The notes under the pieces were generated by a model. It ran no database searches. It worked only from the letters and a program-made list of their open reading frames with translations, and was not told the origin of the DNA. Source: Candidatus Kosakonia sp. 282A-S69 (GTDB lineage: Bacteria; Pseudomonadota; Gammaproteobacteria; Enterobacterales; Enterobacteriaceae). From it: a stretch of 64,000 nt of DNA. The translations under genes were made by a program, and so were the position numbers. This document shows, piece after piece, positions 35,241 through 45,000 of this stretch (its first letter is position 1; each line of letters opens with the position of its first letter). The DNA lies in the NCBI RefSeq assembly GCF_029433855.1, contig NZ_JAROAU010000003.1:1663672-1727671 (forward strand). Direction: 5' to 3'.

Positions 35241-35546
35241 GTGACGGATGAGGAGTTGAAGCGCCTCGTGCATGATAAAAGCGACTACCGCAAGCGGCTG
35301 GATCTGATCGCCCGCCTGCAACAGGAGCAGAGTGCGCGCAGCACGCAAGCGCTGGTCACGCTGGCGAAAGAGGATTTTGTCTTCGCCGTTCGCCATGCCG
35401 CGTGGGAAGTGCTGAGCACGCGCGGCGTGGCCCTGAAAGCGCCACGGCTCCGCTCACCCTTTGCGGACTGGCTGGAGAGAGTGTTGCACCGGACAGGGCG
35501 CTTTTTCAGCGTCATCACCGATTACTGGTGGTTCTGGCACTGGTAA
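35241..35546 (+). CDS. Small HEAT-like helical protein, 101 aa (sigma-factor operon)
   Basis: Ribosome site AAGGAGAAG ahead of the ATG. The product has two helical repeats typical of HEAT/armadillo units (RLDLIARLQQEQSARSTQAL, VRHAAWEVLSTRG) and ends in an aromatic tail (FFSVITDYWWFWHW) that may touch the membrane. No known family name. It closes the operon and ends exactly where convergent digH ends. It may modulate the sigma factor; this is inference. Confidence 0.6.
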   Translation: MTDEELKRLVHDKSDYRKRLDLIARLQQEQSARSTQALVTLAKEDFVFAVRHAAWEVLSTRGVALKAPRLRSPFADWLERVLHRTGRFFSVITDYWWFWHW

Positions 35547-36875
35547 TCACCGCCCCCAGCGCCCCTGTAAATAGTCCACCGCCTGGCGCGTCTGCGGCTG
35601 CGTCAGGTAACCTTCGCGGAACAGGATGGTCCCCGCAATCCCCGGCAGGGTTTCATTCATCTCAATCTGCTTTCTCAGCTCCGGCACGCCGCCGTCGCGC
35701 GTCCACTCCGGCTCCATTCTGGACGGCTCGCCCACTTTATAGAGCGCCACGCCAATATAGAGCTTCGTGTTGGTCGGTTTCACCACCTGCGCCCACCACT
35801 TCGCCAGCACATCGTAGCGCGCGGCATCGCGGGTAAAGGGCCAGTAGATCTGCGGCGCAATATAGTCGAGCAGCCCCTGCTGCACCCAGCGGCGGGTATC
35901 GGCAAAGGACTCGTCATAGGCTGCCGCACCGCGCGTCTCCGAGCCTGCCGGATCGAATGAGCGGTTACGCCAGACGCCCGCCGGGCTGACGCCAAACTGC
36001 ACGTTAGGGTTAAGCTGCTTGATGGTGCGCGACACCTGCTCAATCAGCAGTTGCGTATTGTGCCGCCGCCAGTCGGCTTTGGCGGCAAAACCCTGCCCGT
36101 ACTGGCGAAACGTCTGGCTGTCATCCAGCGCCGAACGGGCCGTTTCGCTGTAGAAGTAGTCATCAAACTGCACGCCATCCACCGGATAGCGCGCCACCAC
36201 TTCGGCGACAATGCTGGTGATCCAGTCGCGCACCTCCGGAATACCCGGATCGAGCACATAGCGGTCGCCGGCGGTGCGGATCCACTCCCGGTGCAGAACA
36301 AAAATCGACGCCGGGCGCAGGGAGAGGGTGCGGTTAAGCTCCGCGACCGTAGAGGGTCTGGTATTGGTCGAGACGCGGTAAGGGTTAAACCAGGCGTGCA
36401 CCTGCATGCCGCGCTTGTGCGCTTCATCAAGAATAAACTGCAGCGGATCGTAACCGGGATCCTGACCAATTACCCCGGTAAGGGTATCGGACCACGGCAA
36501 AATTTTTGAGGGCCACAGCGCGGTAGCGTCCGGTTTCACCTGGAAGAAGATCGTATTGATGCCGAGACGTTGCAGCTTATCGAGCTTCGCCGTCAGCGCA
36601 GCTTTCTGCTGCTCAACGCGCAGCGCCGGGCTGAGGGTCACCGAGTTGATGGGCGGCCAGTCAAGACGGGAAACTGTCGCCAGCCAGATGCCGCGCATGG
36701 TTTGCGGCTGACTCAGTCCGCCATCGGGTAGCGGCTGTTTGCTGACCGGCGGGTTGGGCGTTACAAGGGATTTCGGCGGTTTCGACGCACAGCTGGCAAG
36801 CAGCAGGGCAGCCATCAGCGCAGCCATCCTTTTTAAGCGGCCTGTCCGGGTAACACAACGCGGGTGTGTGGTCAT
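35547..36875 (-). CDS. digH: DigH (YddW), divisome-linked peptidoglycan glycosyl hydrolase lipoprotein
   Basis: 442 residues, close to E. coli YddW (439). Lipobox LLASC at about residue 25-29 gives an outer-membrane lipoprotein. GH-like family 10 (DUF187) core: GIWLATVSRLDWPP, GINTIFFQVKPDATALWPSK, GMQVHAWFNPYR, YPVDGVQFDDYFY, FGVSPAGVWRNRS, YIAPQIYWPF and GTILFREGYL. DigH cleaves denuded glycan strands at the division site. The gene stands alone and ends against the sigma-factor operon with no spacer. Confidence 0.93.
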   Translation of the reverse strand: MTTHPRCVTRTGRLKRMAALMAALLLASCASKPPKSLVTPNPPVSKQPLPDGGLSQPQTMRGIWLATVSRLDWPPINSVTLSPALRVEQQKAALTAKLDKLQRLGINTIFFQVKPDATALWPSKILPWSDTLTGVIGQDPGYDPLQFILDEAHKRGMQVHAWFNPYRVSTNTRPSTVAELNRTLSLRPASIFVLHREWIRTAGDRYVLDPGIPEVRDWITSIVAEVVARYPVDGVQFDDYFYSETARSALDDSQTFRQYGQGFAAKADWRRHNTQLLIEQVSRTIKQLNPNVQFGVSPAGVWRNRSFDPAGSETRGAAAYDESFADTRRWVQQGLLDYIAPQIYWPFTRDAARYDVLAKWWAQVVKPTNTKLYIGVALYKVGEPSRMEPEWTRDGGVPELRKQIEMNETLPGIAGTILFREGYLTQPQTRQAVDYLQGRWGR

Positions 36876-36961
36876 AGGTTTCTGTTTTTCAGCGAGATAC
36901 GGGGCAAATACATTCTGGTCGGATTACCGGGTAAGTCAAACAATTCGGTGTGTGAATATAT

Positions 36962-37420
36962 CTAGCGAACGCTAAAGGTCTCATGCACACGCTTCAGGGT
37001 GCCGTCCGGCGTCTCCTCATAGCTTATTTCACCAAAGCTATAAACGGTTTTCTTGCCCGGATAAATGAAGATCAACATCGCCATATCGTGATAGATGCAG
37101 TTTTCCGGCGTGCTGATATCGGTAAAGCAGGTGTAGTCATCAATACTTCCGTCGCGGGTGCCCGTCGGCAGGCGATCGTAGCGATCGAAGTTCATGATCA
37201 TCACCATGGCGTTACCGGGGCGCACCAGCCGGGGAAACTGCTTTTGCAGCGCCGCGCGGTTATCGCGCCACCAGGTCACTTTGCCTTTCTCGCTCAACGG
37301 CAGGTTCTTCACGTAGAGCGCGCTATCATCGGCTCTGATCACCTGCGGCGTGCGCAGAAACAGCCATGCCAGCCAGACCATGCCGATGAGCGCCAGCAGT
37401 ATGACCGTTTTCTTCACCAT
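36962..37420 (-). CDS. DUF943 family protein, 152 aa
   Basis: N-terminal membrane anchor (MVKKTVILLALIGMVWLAWL) then a periplasmic domain with DDSALYVKNLPLSEKGKVTWW and DDYTCFTD, a pattern typical of enterobacterial DUF943 proteins, which often occur in variable multicopy sets near polymorphic toxin loci. Function unknown; an immunity role has been suggested for neighbouring families but not shown here. A single copy is present. Two Cys (DDYTCFTD, PENCIYHD) may form a disulfide. Confidence 0.75.
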   Translation of the reverse strand: MVKKTVILLALIGMVWLAWLFLRTPQVIRADDSALYVKNLPLSEKGKVTWWRDNRAALQKQFPRLVRPGNAMVMIMNFDRYDRLPTGTRDGSIDDYTCFTDISTPENCIYHDMAMLIFIYPGKKTVYSFGEISYEETPDGTLKRVHETFSVR

Positions 37421-37538
37421 ATTCCCAACCTCTCCCTGTTATGTGAATTCGCATTCTCACCCGCCCGCGCGTGATGTCAATCGCGGCGGCACACTTCTTG
37501 CTTAAGAGAGCCTACGGTTTTCTGGAGAAGGGTGTGCG

Positions 37539-38756
37539 ATGACGCTTTCAGCTCTCGATTTTGTGCTCGCTTCGCGGCGCAGCGAAATCACCGGCCTGCA
37601 GCAACTGTTGCAAATGAGCAAGCTGGTCGGCGCGGTGAGCCAGCTTATTCATCTGCTGCAACGCGAGCGCGGCACGGCCAATATTTTTCTCTGCTCGCAG
37701 GGGAAAACCTGGGGCGGGCGGCTGCGCGAGCGGGCAGAGCAGGTGGAGCGCGCCGCACAGGCGGTGCATCAGCAGCTGGCAACCCTCGATCAGGAGGGGC
37801 TGGCGCGGGGCAACGCCGCACGGCTATTCAGCCGCATCGCCAGCGTACTGCACAGCCTGAGCACGCTGCCGCCGCTGCGCGAGCAGGTGCAGCAACTCGC
37901 CATTGCCCAGCCGGAAGCGATGCAGCGCTACAACGAGGTGATCCGCTGCCAGCTGGCGCTGATCGTGGAAACGGCCGACACCTCCGGTGATCCCAGCGTC
38001 TCGCGCGCGCTGCTGGCACTCTTCAGCTTTATGCAGGGCAAAGAGCTGGCCGGGCAGGAGCGGGCGCTGGTGGCAGCAGGCTTTACCGTTGGATCGGTTG
38101 ATGAGCAGGCAAGTCAGCAACTGGTGGAGCTGATAGATGCCCAGGATCGCTGCTTTCACACCTTCAGCGAGTTTGCCGATGCCGCAAGCCTTGCGCTCTG
38201 GCAGCAACAGCAGCAGGAGGAGAGCCGCGAGCTGGAGCGCTTTCGCCGCCTCGCCTGTAGCCGCACGCTGCCGCCGGGCGAGCCAACGGAGGCTGCGCTG
38301 CACTGGTTTGAGGTGACAACCACACGTATCGATGCCATGAAACGCATTGAAGATGCGCTGGAGCAGGTGGTGATGCGCTGCTGTCGCCAGCGTATTGCGG
38401 CTGCGCAGCGCGACGCCGAACAGCAGCGCCAGGAGATTGCCCAGCTGCCGCAGGCAGAGGATCACTTAACGGCGCTGATCCCTGCGCAACTGAGCCGCGC
38501 GGTGCTGGAGCTGGTTGAGCAGCAGTCCCGCCAGTTACAGGCGCTGGATGCCGAACTCGCCGGGCTGCGCGCCACCCTCGCCGAGCGCAAGCTGGTGGAG
38601 CGGGCGAAAAGCCTGCTCATGCAGCACCACGCCATGAGCGAGCCGCAGGCGCACAAAACCCTGCGCGAAATGGCGATGCTGCAGAACAAGAAGCTGGCCG
38701 AGATCGCGGATGCCATGCTCTCGGTCGCGGCGGTAATGGGCAAAAAGCCCCGCTAA
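37539..38756 (+). CDS. nasR: NasR, nitrate/nitrite-responsive antiterminator (NIT + ANTAR)
   Basis: 405 residues with GGAGAAGGG before the ATG. An N-terminal all-helical NIT domain (about residues 30-285; QLIHLLQRERGTANIFLCSQ at its start) senses nitrate or nitrite. The C-terminal ANTAR domain (about 335-400; LAERKLVERAKSLLMQHHAM, SEPQAHKTLREMAMLQNKKL) binds RNA. On binding its ligand the protein stabilises an antiterminator in the nasF leader, whose target hairpins are visible 150 bases downstream. Neighbour order nasR-nasFED is that of Klebsiella. Confidence 0.95.
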   Translation: MTLSALDFVLASRRSEITGLQQLLQMSKLVGAVSQLIHLLQRERGTANIFLCSQGKTWGGRLRERAEQVERAAQAVHQQLATLDQEGLARGNAARLFSRIASVLHSLSTLPPLREQVQQLAIAQPEAMQRYNEVIRCQLALIVETADTSGDPSVSRALLALFSFMQGKELAGQERALVAAGFTVGSVDEQASQQLVELIDAQDRCFHTFSEFADAASLALWQQQQQEESRELERFRRLACSRTLPPGEPTEAALHWFEVTTTRIDAMKRIEDALEQVVMRCCRQRIAAAQRDAEQQRQEIAQLPQAEDHLTALIPAQLSRAVLELVEQQSRQLQALDAELAGLRATLAERKLVERAKSLLMQHHAMSEPQAHKTLREMAMLQNKKLAEIADAMLSVAAVMGKKPR

Positions 38757-38861
38757 CCCCAAAGGAGTAGCTGCACCGCAGGTGTGCATTTCACCGCCCG
38801 TTGCGGTGCAAATTTTACGGACACAATCGCTAATTCCCTGTTTTTACAGGCATGAGAAAGC

Positions 38862-38877
38862 TGGCACATATTCTGCT
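38862..38877 (+). promoter_or_regulatory. Sigma-54 promoter of the nas operon
   Basis: TGGCAC-N5-CTGCT: the invariant GG and GC pairs are separated by exactly ten bases. Transcription should start about 12 bases downstream, near 38888, just before the first leader hairpin. In Klebsiella nasF is driven by a sigma-54/NtrC promoter, so nitrogen control is expected. NtrC sites were not located with confidence. Confidence 0.75.
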
Positions 38878-38887
38878 TATCTCATAT

Positions 38888-38983
38888 CAGAAGGTGCTGG
38901 CTAATGGCGGCCAGCGTCACTTCCCGGATAAAGGCGTCCGTTAGCGTTCAGGAGACTGAGCGCTAACCGGACGCTTTTTTTTT
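38888..38983 (+). ncRNA. NasR-responsive leader RNA with two ANTAR hexaloop hairpins and terminator
   Basis: Hairpin 1: GCTGGC (38896-38901) with GCCAGC (38910-38915), a T-G closing pair and hexaloop AATGGC (38903-38908). Hairpin 2: CGGAT (38925-38929) with GTCCG (38936-38940), again T-G closed, hexaloop AAAGGC (38930-38935). Both loops have A at position 1 and G at position 4, the ANTAR recognition rule. The 3' arm of hairpin 2 is part of the 5' arm of the terminator (38934-38951 with 38956-38974, loop GAGA, T9), so the two folds exclude each other. NasR binding should favour hairpin 2 and read-through into nasF. Confidence 0.85.
38934..38983 (+). terminator. Attenuator terminator in the nas leader
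   Basis: An 18/19-base stem with one bulge and one wobble, GAGA loop and nine T residues, 28 bases before nasF. It is the regulated terminator of the NasR system. Confidence 0.9.
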
Positions 38984-39011
38984 GCCCCTTTTCAACTGAC
39001 AGGATGCCGCA

Positions 39012-40274
39012 ATGACGCAAGACGATGACAACACTGTGGGAAAACTTTCGCGCCGCCGCTTTCTGGCGGGCAGCGCGGCACTGGGCGGCAGCCTGCTGAT
39101 CCCGGGCCTGATGAACAGCGTATGGGCGGCCGGTTCGGACGCGCCGGAGAAGAAGATCCTGCGCGTCGGCTTTATCCCGCTCACCGACTGCGCGCCGGTG
39201 GTGATGGCGGCGGTGAAGAAGTTTGATGAGAAGTACGGCATCACTATTATCCCGAGTAAGGAGTCGAGCTGGGCCTCGGTGCGCGACAAGTTGCTCTCCG
39301 GCGAACTGGATGCGGCGCATGTGCTTTACGGCATGGTCTACGGCTTACAACTCGGCGTCGCCGGTCCGCAGCGAGATATGGCGGTGCTGATGACTCTCAA
39401 TAACAACGGTCAGGCGATCACCTTATCGAACCAGTTGAAAGAGGCGGGCGTCACCGATGGCGCATCGCTGAAAAAGGTGATTGCCGCCAGCCCGCAGGGC
39501 ACCTACACCTTTGCGCAGACTTTCCCGAGCGGCACCCACGCCATGTGGCTCTACTACTGGCTGGCGAACGCCGGGATCGATCCCTTTGCCGACGTGCGCA
39601 ATGTCGTGGTGCCGCCGCCGCAGATGGTGGTGAACATGAAGATCGGCAATATGAGCGGCTACTGCGTCGGCGAGCCGTGGAACCAGCGCGCCATCCTCGA
39701 CGGCATCGGTTTCACCGCCGCCACCAGCCAGCAGATCTGGCCCGATCATCCGGAAAAAGTGCTCGGCACCACCTCGGCGTGGGTCTCGGCGAATGGCCAT
39801 GCGGCGCGCGCACTCACCGCCGCGGTGCTGGAGGCTTCACGCTGGATAGATGCCTCCGATGAAAACCGCCGTGAAACGGCAAAAACCATCGCCGCCCGCG
39901 CCTATATCAACACCGCTGTCGGGACCATTGAAGGGAGAATGCTCGGCCACTATGAGGACGGGCTGGGGAAAACGTGGCAGGATGCCCATGCGATGCGCTT
40001 CTTTAATGATGGCGCGGTGAGCTACCCCTGGCTCTCTGACGGCATCTGGTTTCTGACTCAGCAAAAACGCTGGGGCTTGCTGAAAAGCGATCCTGACTAC
40101 CTGGCCGTGGCGCGCCAGATCAACCGCAGCGAACTCTATCAGCAGGCCGCGACGGCAGTGGGCGGAATCAATGTGCCCGCAAGCCCGATGCGCAGCAGCA
40201 CCCTGATTGACGGAAAAGTGTGGGACGGCAGCGATCCTGCGGCCTACGCCAACAGTTTTGCTATCCACCGCTAA
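39012..40274 (+). CDS. nasF: NasF, periplasmic nitrate/nitrite-binding protein of the ABC transporter
   Basis: 420 residues. A twin-arginine type signal (SRRRFLAGSAALGGSLL) suggests export folded by the Tat route. Mature part as in NasF/NrtA: LRVGFIPLTDCAPVVMAAVK, HVLYGMVYGLQLGVAGPQRD, THAMWLYYWLANAGIDP, GYCVGEPWNQRAI. It captures nitrate and nitrite for NasED. First gene behind the NasR attenuator. Confidence 0.93.
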   Translation: MTQDDDNTVGKLSRRRFLAGSAALGGSLLIPGLMNSVWAAGSDAPEKKILRVGFIPLTDCAPVVMAAVKKFDEKYGITIIPSKESSWASVRDKLLSGELDAAHVLYGMVYGLQLGVAGPQRDMAVLMTLNNNGQAITLSNQLKEAGVTDGASLKKVIAASPQGTYTFAQTFPSGTHAMWLYYWLANAGIDPFADVRNVVVPPPQMVVNMKIGNMSGYCVGEPWNQRAILDGIGFTAATSQQIWPDHPEKVLGTTSAWVSANGHAARALTAAVLEASRWIDASDENRRETAKTIAARAYINTAVGTIEGRMLGHYEDGLGKTWQDAHAMRFFNDGAVSYPWLSDGIWFLTQQKRWGLLKSDPDYLAVARQINRSELYQQAATAVGGINVPASPMRSSTLIDGKVWDGSDPAAYANSFAIHR

Positions 40275-40286
40275 GTGAGGCCGAAA

Positions 40287-41207
40287 ATGTCTGCGAACAC
40301 CCAACCGAAAGTGATCCCGCTGGAGCCAACGCCGCAGAGCGCGGCGATTGTGCCGCTGAAAGCCACCGCGCCACAGGCTGCACCGCCCACCTTGAAACGC
40401 GCGTCGCAAAACCGCCTGCGCAAGGTGGTGCAGCGTTTTATGCGCACGGCCATTCCCGGCCTGCTCGGCGCAATTGTGCTGATCGCCCTCTGGCAGGTGG
40501 CCGCGCTAAACAGCAAAGGCTTTCCGACGCCGCTGCAAACCTGGGAGGCGGCAAAAACGATCTTCGCTGAGCCGTTTTATATCGACGGACCGAATGATAT
40601 GGGCATCGGCTGGAACGTGCTCGCCTCCCTTGAGCGGGTGGCGCTCGGCTTTGGCCTGGCGGCGCTGGTCGGCATCCCCGTTGGCTTTCTGATTGGTCGC
40701 TTTCGCTTTATCGCCCGCATGTTTGGCCCGCTGATTGCGCTGCTGCGCCCGGTCAGCCCGCTGGCGTGGCTGCCGATTGGTCTGCTGCTGTTTCAGCGCG
40801 CCGAGCCCGCCTCCACATGGACGATTTTTATCTGCTCCATCTGGCCGATGATCCTCAACACCGCCGAAGGGGTGATGCGTATTCCGCAGGATTACCTCAA
40901 TGTCGCGCGCGTGCTGAAGCTCAGCGAGTTTACCGTGATGCGCAAAATCCTCTTTCCCGCCGTGCTGCCACATATCCTCACCGGCGTGCGCTTATCAATC
41001 GGTATCGCCTGGCTGGTGATTGTCGCCGCCGAGATGCTGACCGGCGGGGTCGGTATCGGCTTCTGGATCTGGAATGAGTGGAACAACCTCAATGTGCCGA
41101 ACATCATCATCGCCATTCTGCTGATTGGCGTGGTGGGGATGGCGCTGGAGCAGGGGCTGATGGCCATTGCCCGCCGTTTTAGCTACGACACTCGCCGGGA
41201 GTCATAA
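40287..41207 (+). CDS. nasE: NasE, nitrate ABC transporter permease, 306 aa
   Basis: Start taken at ATG 40287 (MSANTQPKVIP) with GTGAGG six bases upstream; a GTG four codons earlier lacks a site. After a 60-residue Pro/Ala-rich cytoplasmic lead come six membrane helices, with the permease EAA-type loop (VARVLKLSEFTVMRKILFPA, VLPHILTGVRLSIGIAW). Family of taurine/nitrate permeases. Couples NasF to the ATPase NasD; its stop adjoins the nasD start. Confidence 0.92.
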   Translation: MSANTQPKVIPLEPTPQSAAIVPLKATAPQAAPPTLKRASQNRLRKVVQRFMRTAIPGLLGAIVLIALWQVAALNSKGFPTPLQTWEAAKTIFAEPFYIDGPNDMGIGWNVLASLERVALGFGLAALVGIPVGFLIGRFRFIARMFGPLIALLRPVSPLAWLPIGLLLFQRAEPASTWTIFICSIWPMILNTAEGVMRIPQDYLNVARVLKLSEFTVMRKILFPAVLPHILTGVRLSIGIAWLVIVAAEMLTGGVGIGFWIWNEWNNLNVPNIIIAILLIGVVGMALEQGLMAIARRFSYDTRRES

Positions 41208-42005
41208 ATGAAAAAGAGACACGCCATTATCCGGGTCGAAAACGTGACCCAAACCTTTGCCACCGCCAGCGGGCCGTTTGTCGCCCTTGATGATGTCAGC
41301 TTTACCATCGCCCAGGGGGAGACGGTCAGCCTGATTGGTCACTCCGGCTGCGGGAAATCAACGCTTTTAAACCTGATTGCCGGGCTGAGCCGCCCGACGC
41401 AGGGGGTGCTGCTGTGTGATAACCAGGAGATTGTCGGCCCCGGCCCCGAACGCGGGGTGGTGTTTCAAAACCACTCGCTGCTGCCGTGGCTGACGGCGGC
41501 GGAGAATGTCGCGCTGGCAGTAAACCAGGTGTTTAAAGGCGAAATGAACAAAAGCGAGATGCAGGCGTGGATCGCCCACAACCTGGAGTTGGTGCATATG
41601 GGGCATGCAATGCATAAGCGTCCCGGCGAGATCTCCGGCGGCATGAAGCAGCGGGTCGGCATTGCCCGTGCGCTGGCGATGAAGCCGAAAGTGCTGCTGA
41701 TGGATGAGCCCTTCGGCGCACTCGATGCCCTGACGCGCGCCCATTTGCAGGATGCGGTGATGGAGATCCAGACACAGCTCAATACCACCATTGTGCTCAT
41801 CACCCATGACGTCGACGAAGCGGTGCTGCTCTCCGATCGGGTGTTGATGATGACCAATGGCCCGGCGGCGAAAGTGGGCGAAGCACTGGAGATCACGCTG
41901 CCGCGTCCGCGCTCACGGCTGGCGCTGGCCAACGATGCGCAGTTTCATCACTACCGCCAGCAGGTGCTGCACTTCCTGCATGAAAAACATAAAGCCGTGG
42001 CCTGA
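41208..42005 (+). CDS. nasD: NasD, nitrate ABC transporter ATP-binding protein, 265 aa
   Basis: Walker A GHSGCGKST (about residues 44-52), Q-loop VVFQNHSLLPWL, signature ISGGMKQRVGIARAL, Walker B VLLMDEPFGALDA and H-loop LITHDVDEA. Starts one base after nasE ends. Powers nitrate/nitrite import. Confidence 0.95.
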   Translation: MKKRHAIIRVENVTQTFATASGPFVALDDVSFTIAQGETVSLIGHSGCGKSTLLNLIAGLSRPTQGVLLCDNQEIVGPGPERGVVFQNHSLLPWLTAAENVALAVNQVFKGEMNKSEMQAWIAHNLELVHMGHAMHKRPGEISGGMKQRVGIARALAMKPKVLLMDEPFGALDALTRAHLQDAVMEIQTQLNTTIVLITHDVDEAVLLSDRVLMMTNGPAAKVGEALEITLPRPRSRLALANDAQFHHYRQQVLHFLHEKHKAVA

Positions 42006-42016
42006 GGAATTCGCCG

Positions 42017-45000
42017 ATGGAAAAACCGCGTCTGATAGTGATTGGCAACGGCATGGCGGGCGCGCGGCTGGTGGCACAGCTCTGCGAACGCGCGCCTGAC
42101 CGCTTTCACATTGTGCTGATCGATGAGGAGGCGAGACCGGCCTACAACCGGATCCTGCTGACGCCGGTGCTGGCGGGCGAGAAAACCTTCGATGACATCG
42201 TGATGCATGACGAAGCCTGGTATCTCCGCTACGGGGTAACACGGCTTGCGGGCCAGCCGGTGACGGCCTTCGATCGGGCATCCCGCACCGTGCGCGTCGG
42301 TGGGGAGTTACTCGCTTACGATCACCTGGTGCTCGCCACCGGTTCGCGCCCCTTTATGCCGCCGCTGCCCGGTATCGATCTGCCCGGCGTCTACGCCTTT
42401 CGCCAGCAGGCGGACGTTGAGGCGATGCTGAGCCAACTCTGCGCCGGAGAAAGGGCCGTAGTGCTGGGCGGCGGGGTGTTGGGTATTGAAGCTGCGGCGG
42501 CGCTGGCGCAGCGCGGTATTCACAGCGTGATTGTTCATCGTGGCCCGCATCTGATGGATCAACAGCTGGATGCGCATGCGGCGGAGCTGCTGCAACAGAG
42601 CCTGCGCGCGCGTGGCATCGACACGCTGCTGGCAGTTGAAACCCGCGCCTGCTGCGCCGATGCGCAGGGGCGGATTTGTGCGCTGGAGTTGCAGGATGGG
42701 CGACAGATCCCGGCCCAGGGGGTGGTGGTCTGTGCGGGCGTGCGGCCCAATATCGCCCTCGCGCAGGCTGCCGGGCTGGCGTGCGATCGCGGCATCCTGG
42801 TGGATGGGCACTTGCGCACCCACGATCCGGCGATTTCAGCGCTCGGCGAGTGCTGCCAGTTCGGAGATATCACCTTCGGGCTGGTGGCGCCCTGCTGGCG
42901 ACAGGCGGAAACCCTTGCGGCCAGGCTTCTCGATGAAGCAGTCGCGCCGTTTACGCTTGAAGAGGTGCCGCTGCGCCTGAAAGTGAGCGGTCTTGATCTC
43001 TACTGCGCCGGCGTGCGCGAGGGGGAGGCGGTTTACACCGCAGCCGATCCCTTTACCGGCGACTACCGCCGTCTGGTAATTAGCGATAACCAGCTGCGCG
43101 GCGTGCTGCTGTGGGGCGATATCAGCGACGGGCCGGGTTACTTCGCCCGGCTTAACAAGCCCGGTCAGCCGGGCCTCTTTACCCCTGAAGACGATCCTCT
43201 CCCTTTTCTGAACGAGCCGTTATCCACTGAGATAGCGAGGAGCGATGTGATGTCAAAACCCGTTTTGGTTGTTGCCGGACACGGCATGGTTGGTCACCAC
43301 TTTCTGCAACAACTGGTGGAGCGCGAACTGCATCTGCGCTACCAGGTGATTGTCTTTGCCGAGGAGTCGGTACCGGCCTATGACCGCGTGCATCTCTCCG
43401 CCTGGTTCTCCGGGCGCAGCGCCGCGTCGCTGTCGATGGTTGAAGAGGGCTTTTTCGAAGCCACCGGGATTGAGCTGCGTCTTGGTCACGGGATTACGCA
43501 GATCGACCTTCAGCGCCGTTTTGTGGTCGACAAGCTGGGTCGCCAGACGGCCTGGGATCGGCTGGTGCTGGCTACCGGCTCATCGCCCTTTGTTCCGCCG
43601 ATCCCCGGTAACGATGCGCCGGGTTGCCTGGTCTACCGCACCCTCGACGATCTGGTGGCGATCAAAGCCTGCGCCGACGAGGGCAAAAGTGGCGTAGTGG
43701 TGGGCGGCGGCCTGCTTGGGCTGGAGGCGGCGAACGCGCTGCAAAACCTCGGGCTGCAAACGCATGTGGTGGAGTTTGCGCCACGGTTGATGGGCGTACA
43801 GCTGGATGAAGGCGGGGCGGCGATGCTACGCCGCAAGATCGAAGCCCTCGGCGTGCAGGTGCACACCGGTAAAGAGACGCGCGAGATTGTCGCCGGTGAA
43901 ACCAGCCGCTACCGCATGAACTTTGCCGATGGCACCTTTCTCGAAACCGACCTTGTGCTCTTCTCGGCGGGCATTCGCCCGCGTGACAACCTGGCGCGCG
44001 ACTGCGGGCTGGCGATTGGGCCGCGCGGCGGGATTGTGATTGATGACCAGTGCCGCACCTCCGATCCGGCCGTTTTCGCTATCGGCGAGTGCGCCTTATG
44101 GAACGGGCAGATTTTCGGCCTTGTCGCGCCGGGGTATCAAATGGCACGCACGCTGGCGGAGACGCTGGCCGACGGCGAGGCGAAATTTAGCGGTGCGGAT
44201 ATGAGCACCAAACTGAAGCTGCTCGGCGTCGAGGTGGCGTCGATTGGCGATGCCCATGGCCGTACGCCGGGTAGTGAGAGCTACAGCTGGGTTGATGGCC
44301 CGGCTGAGATCTACAAAAAAATCGTCGTCTCCGGAGATGGCAAAAAGTTACTTGGCGCGGTGCTGATTGGCGACAGCGAGGCTTACAGCGCGCTGTTGCA
44401 GATGATGCTCAATGCTATGCCGCTGCCCGCGCGGCCCGAGACGCTGATCCTGCCTGCCAGCAGCGGGGAGGCAGCGCCGACGCTCGGTGTCGCGGCATTG
44501 CCCGACAGCGCGCAGATCTGCTCCTGCCATAATGTCAGCAAGGCCGATATCTGCACTGCGGTAAAGAGCGGCTGTGGCGATATGGCGGCCATCAAATCCT
44601 GTACCAAAGCGGCGACCGGCTGCGGCGGCTGCGCGGCGCTGACCAAACAGGTGATGGAGTTTGCGCTTGAAGAGATGGGCGTCGAGGTGAAAAAAGATCT
44701 CTGCGAACACTTCCCGTACTCGCGCCAGCAGATCTACCACCTGGTGCGGGTGGGCAATATCCGCACCTTTGACGAACTGCTGGCAAAACATGGGCGTGGA
44801 CACGGGTGCGAGATCTGCAAACCGCTGGTCGGCTCGGTGCTCGCCTCCTGCTGGAATGAGTACCTGCTGAAACCGCAGCATCTGCCGTTGCAGGACACCA
44901 ACGACCGCTTTTTTGCCAATATCCAGAAAGATGGCACCTATTCAGTGGTGCCGCGCATTCCCGCAGGCGAAATCACGCCGGACGGCCTGATCGCCATCGG

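Noticed and set aside
36962-37420. DUF943 gene as part of a toxin-immunity array
   Set aside because: Only one copy and no toxin gene nearby, so an immunity role is not supported here.
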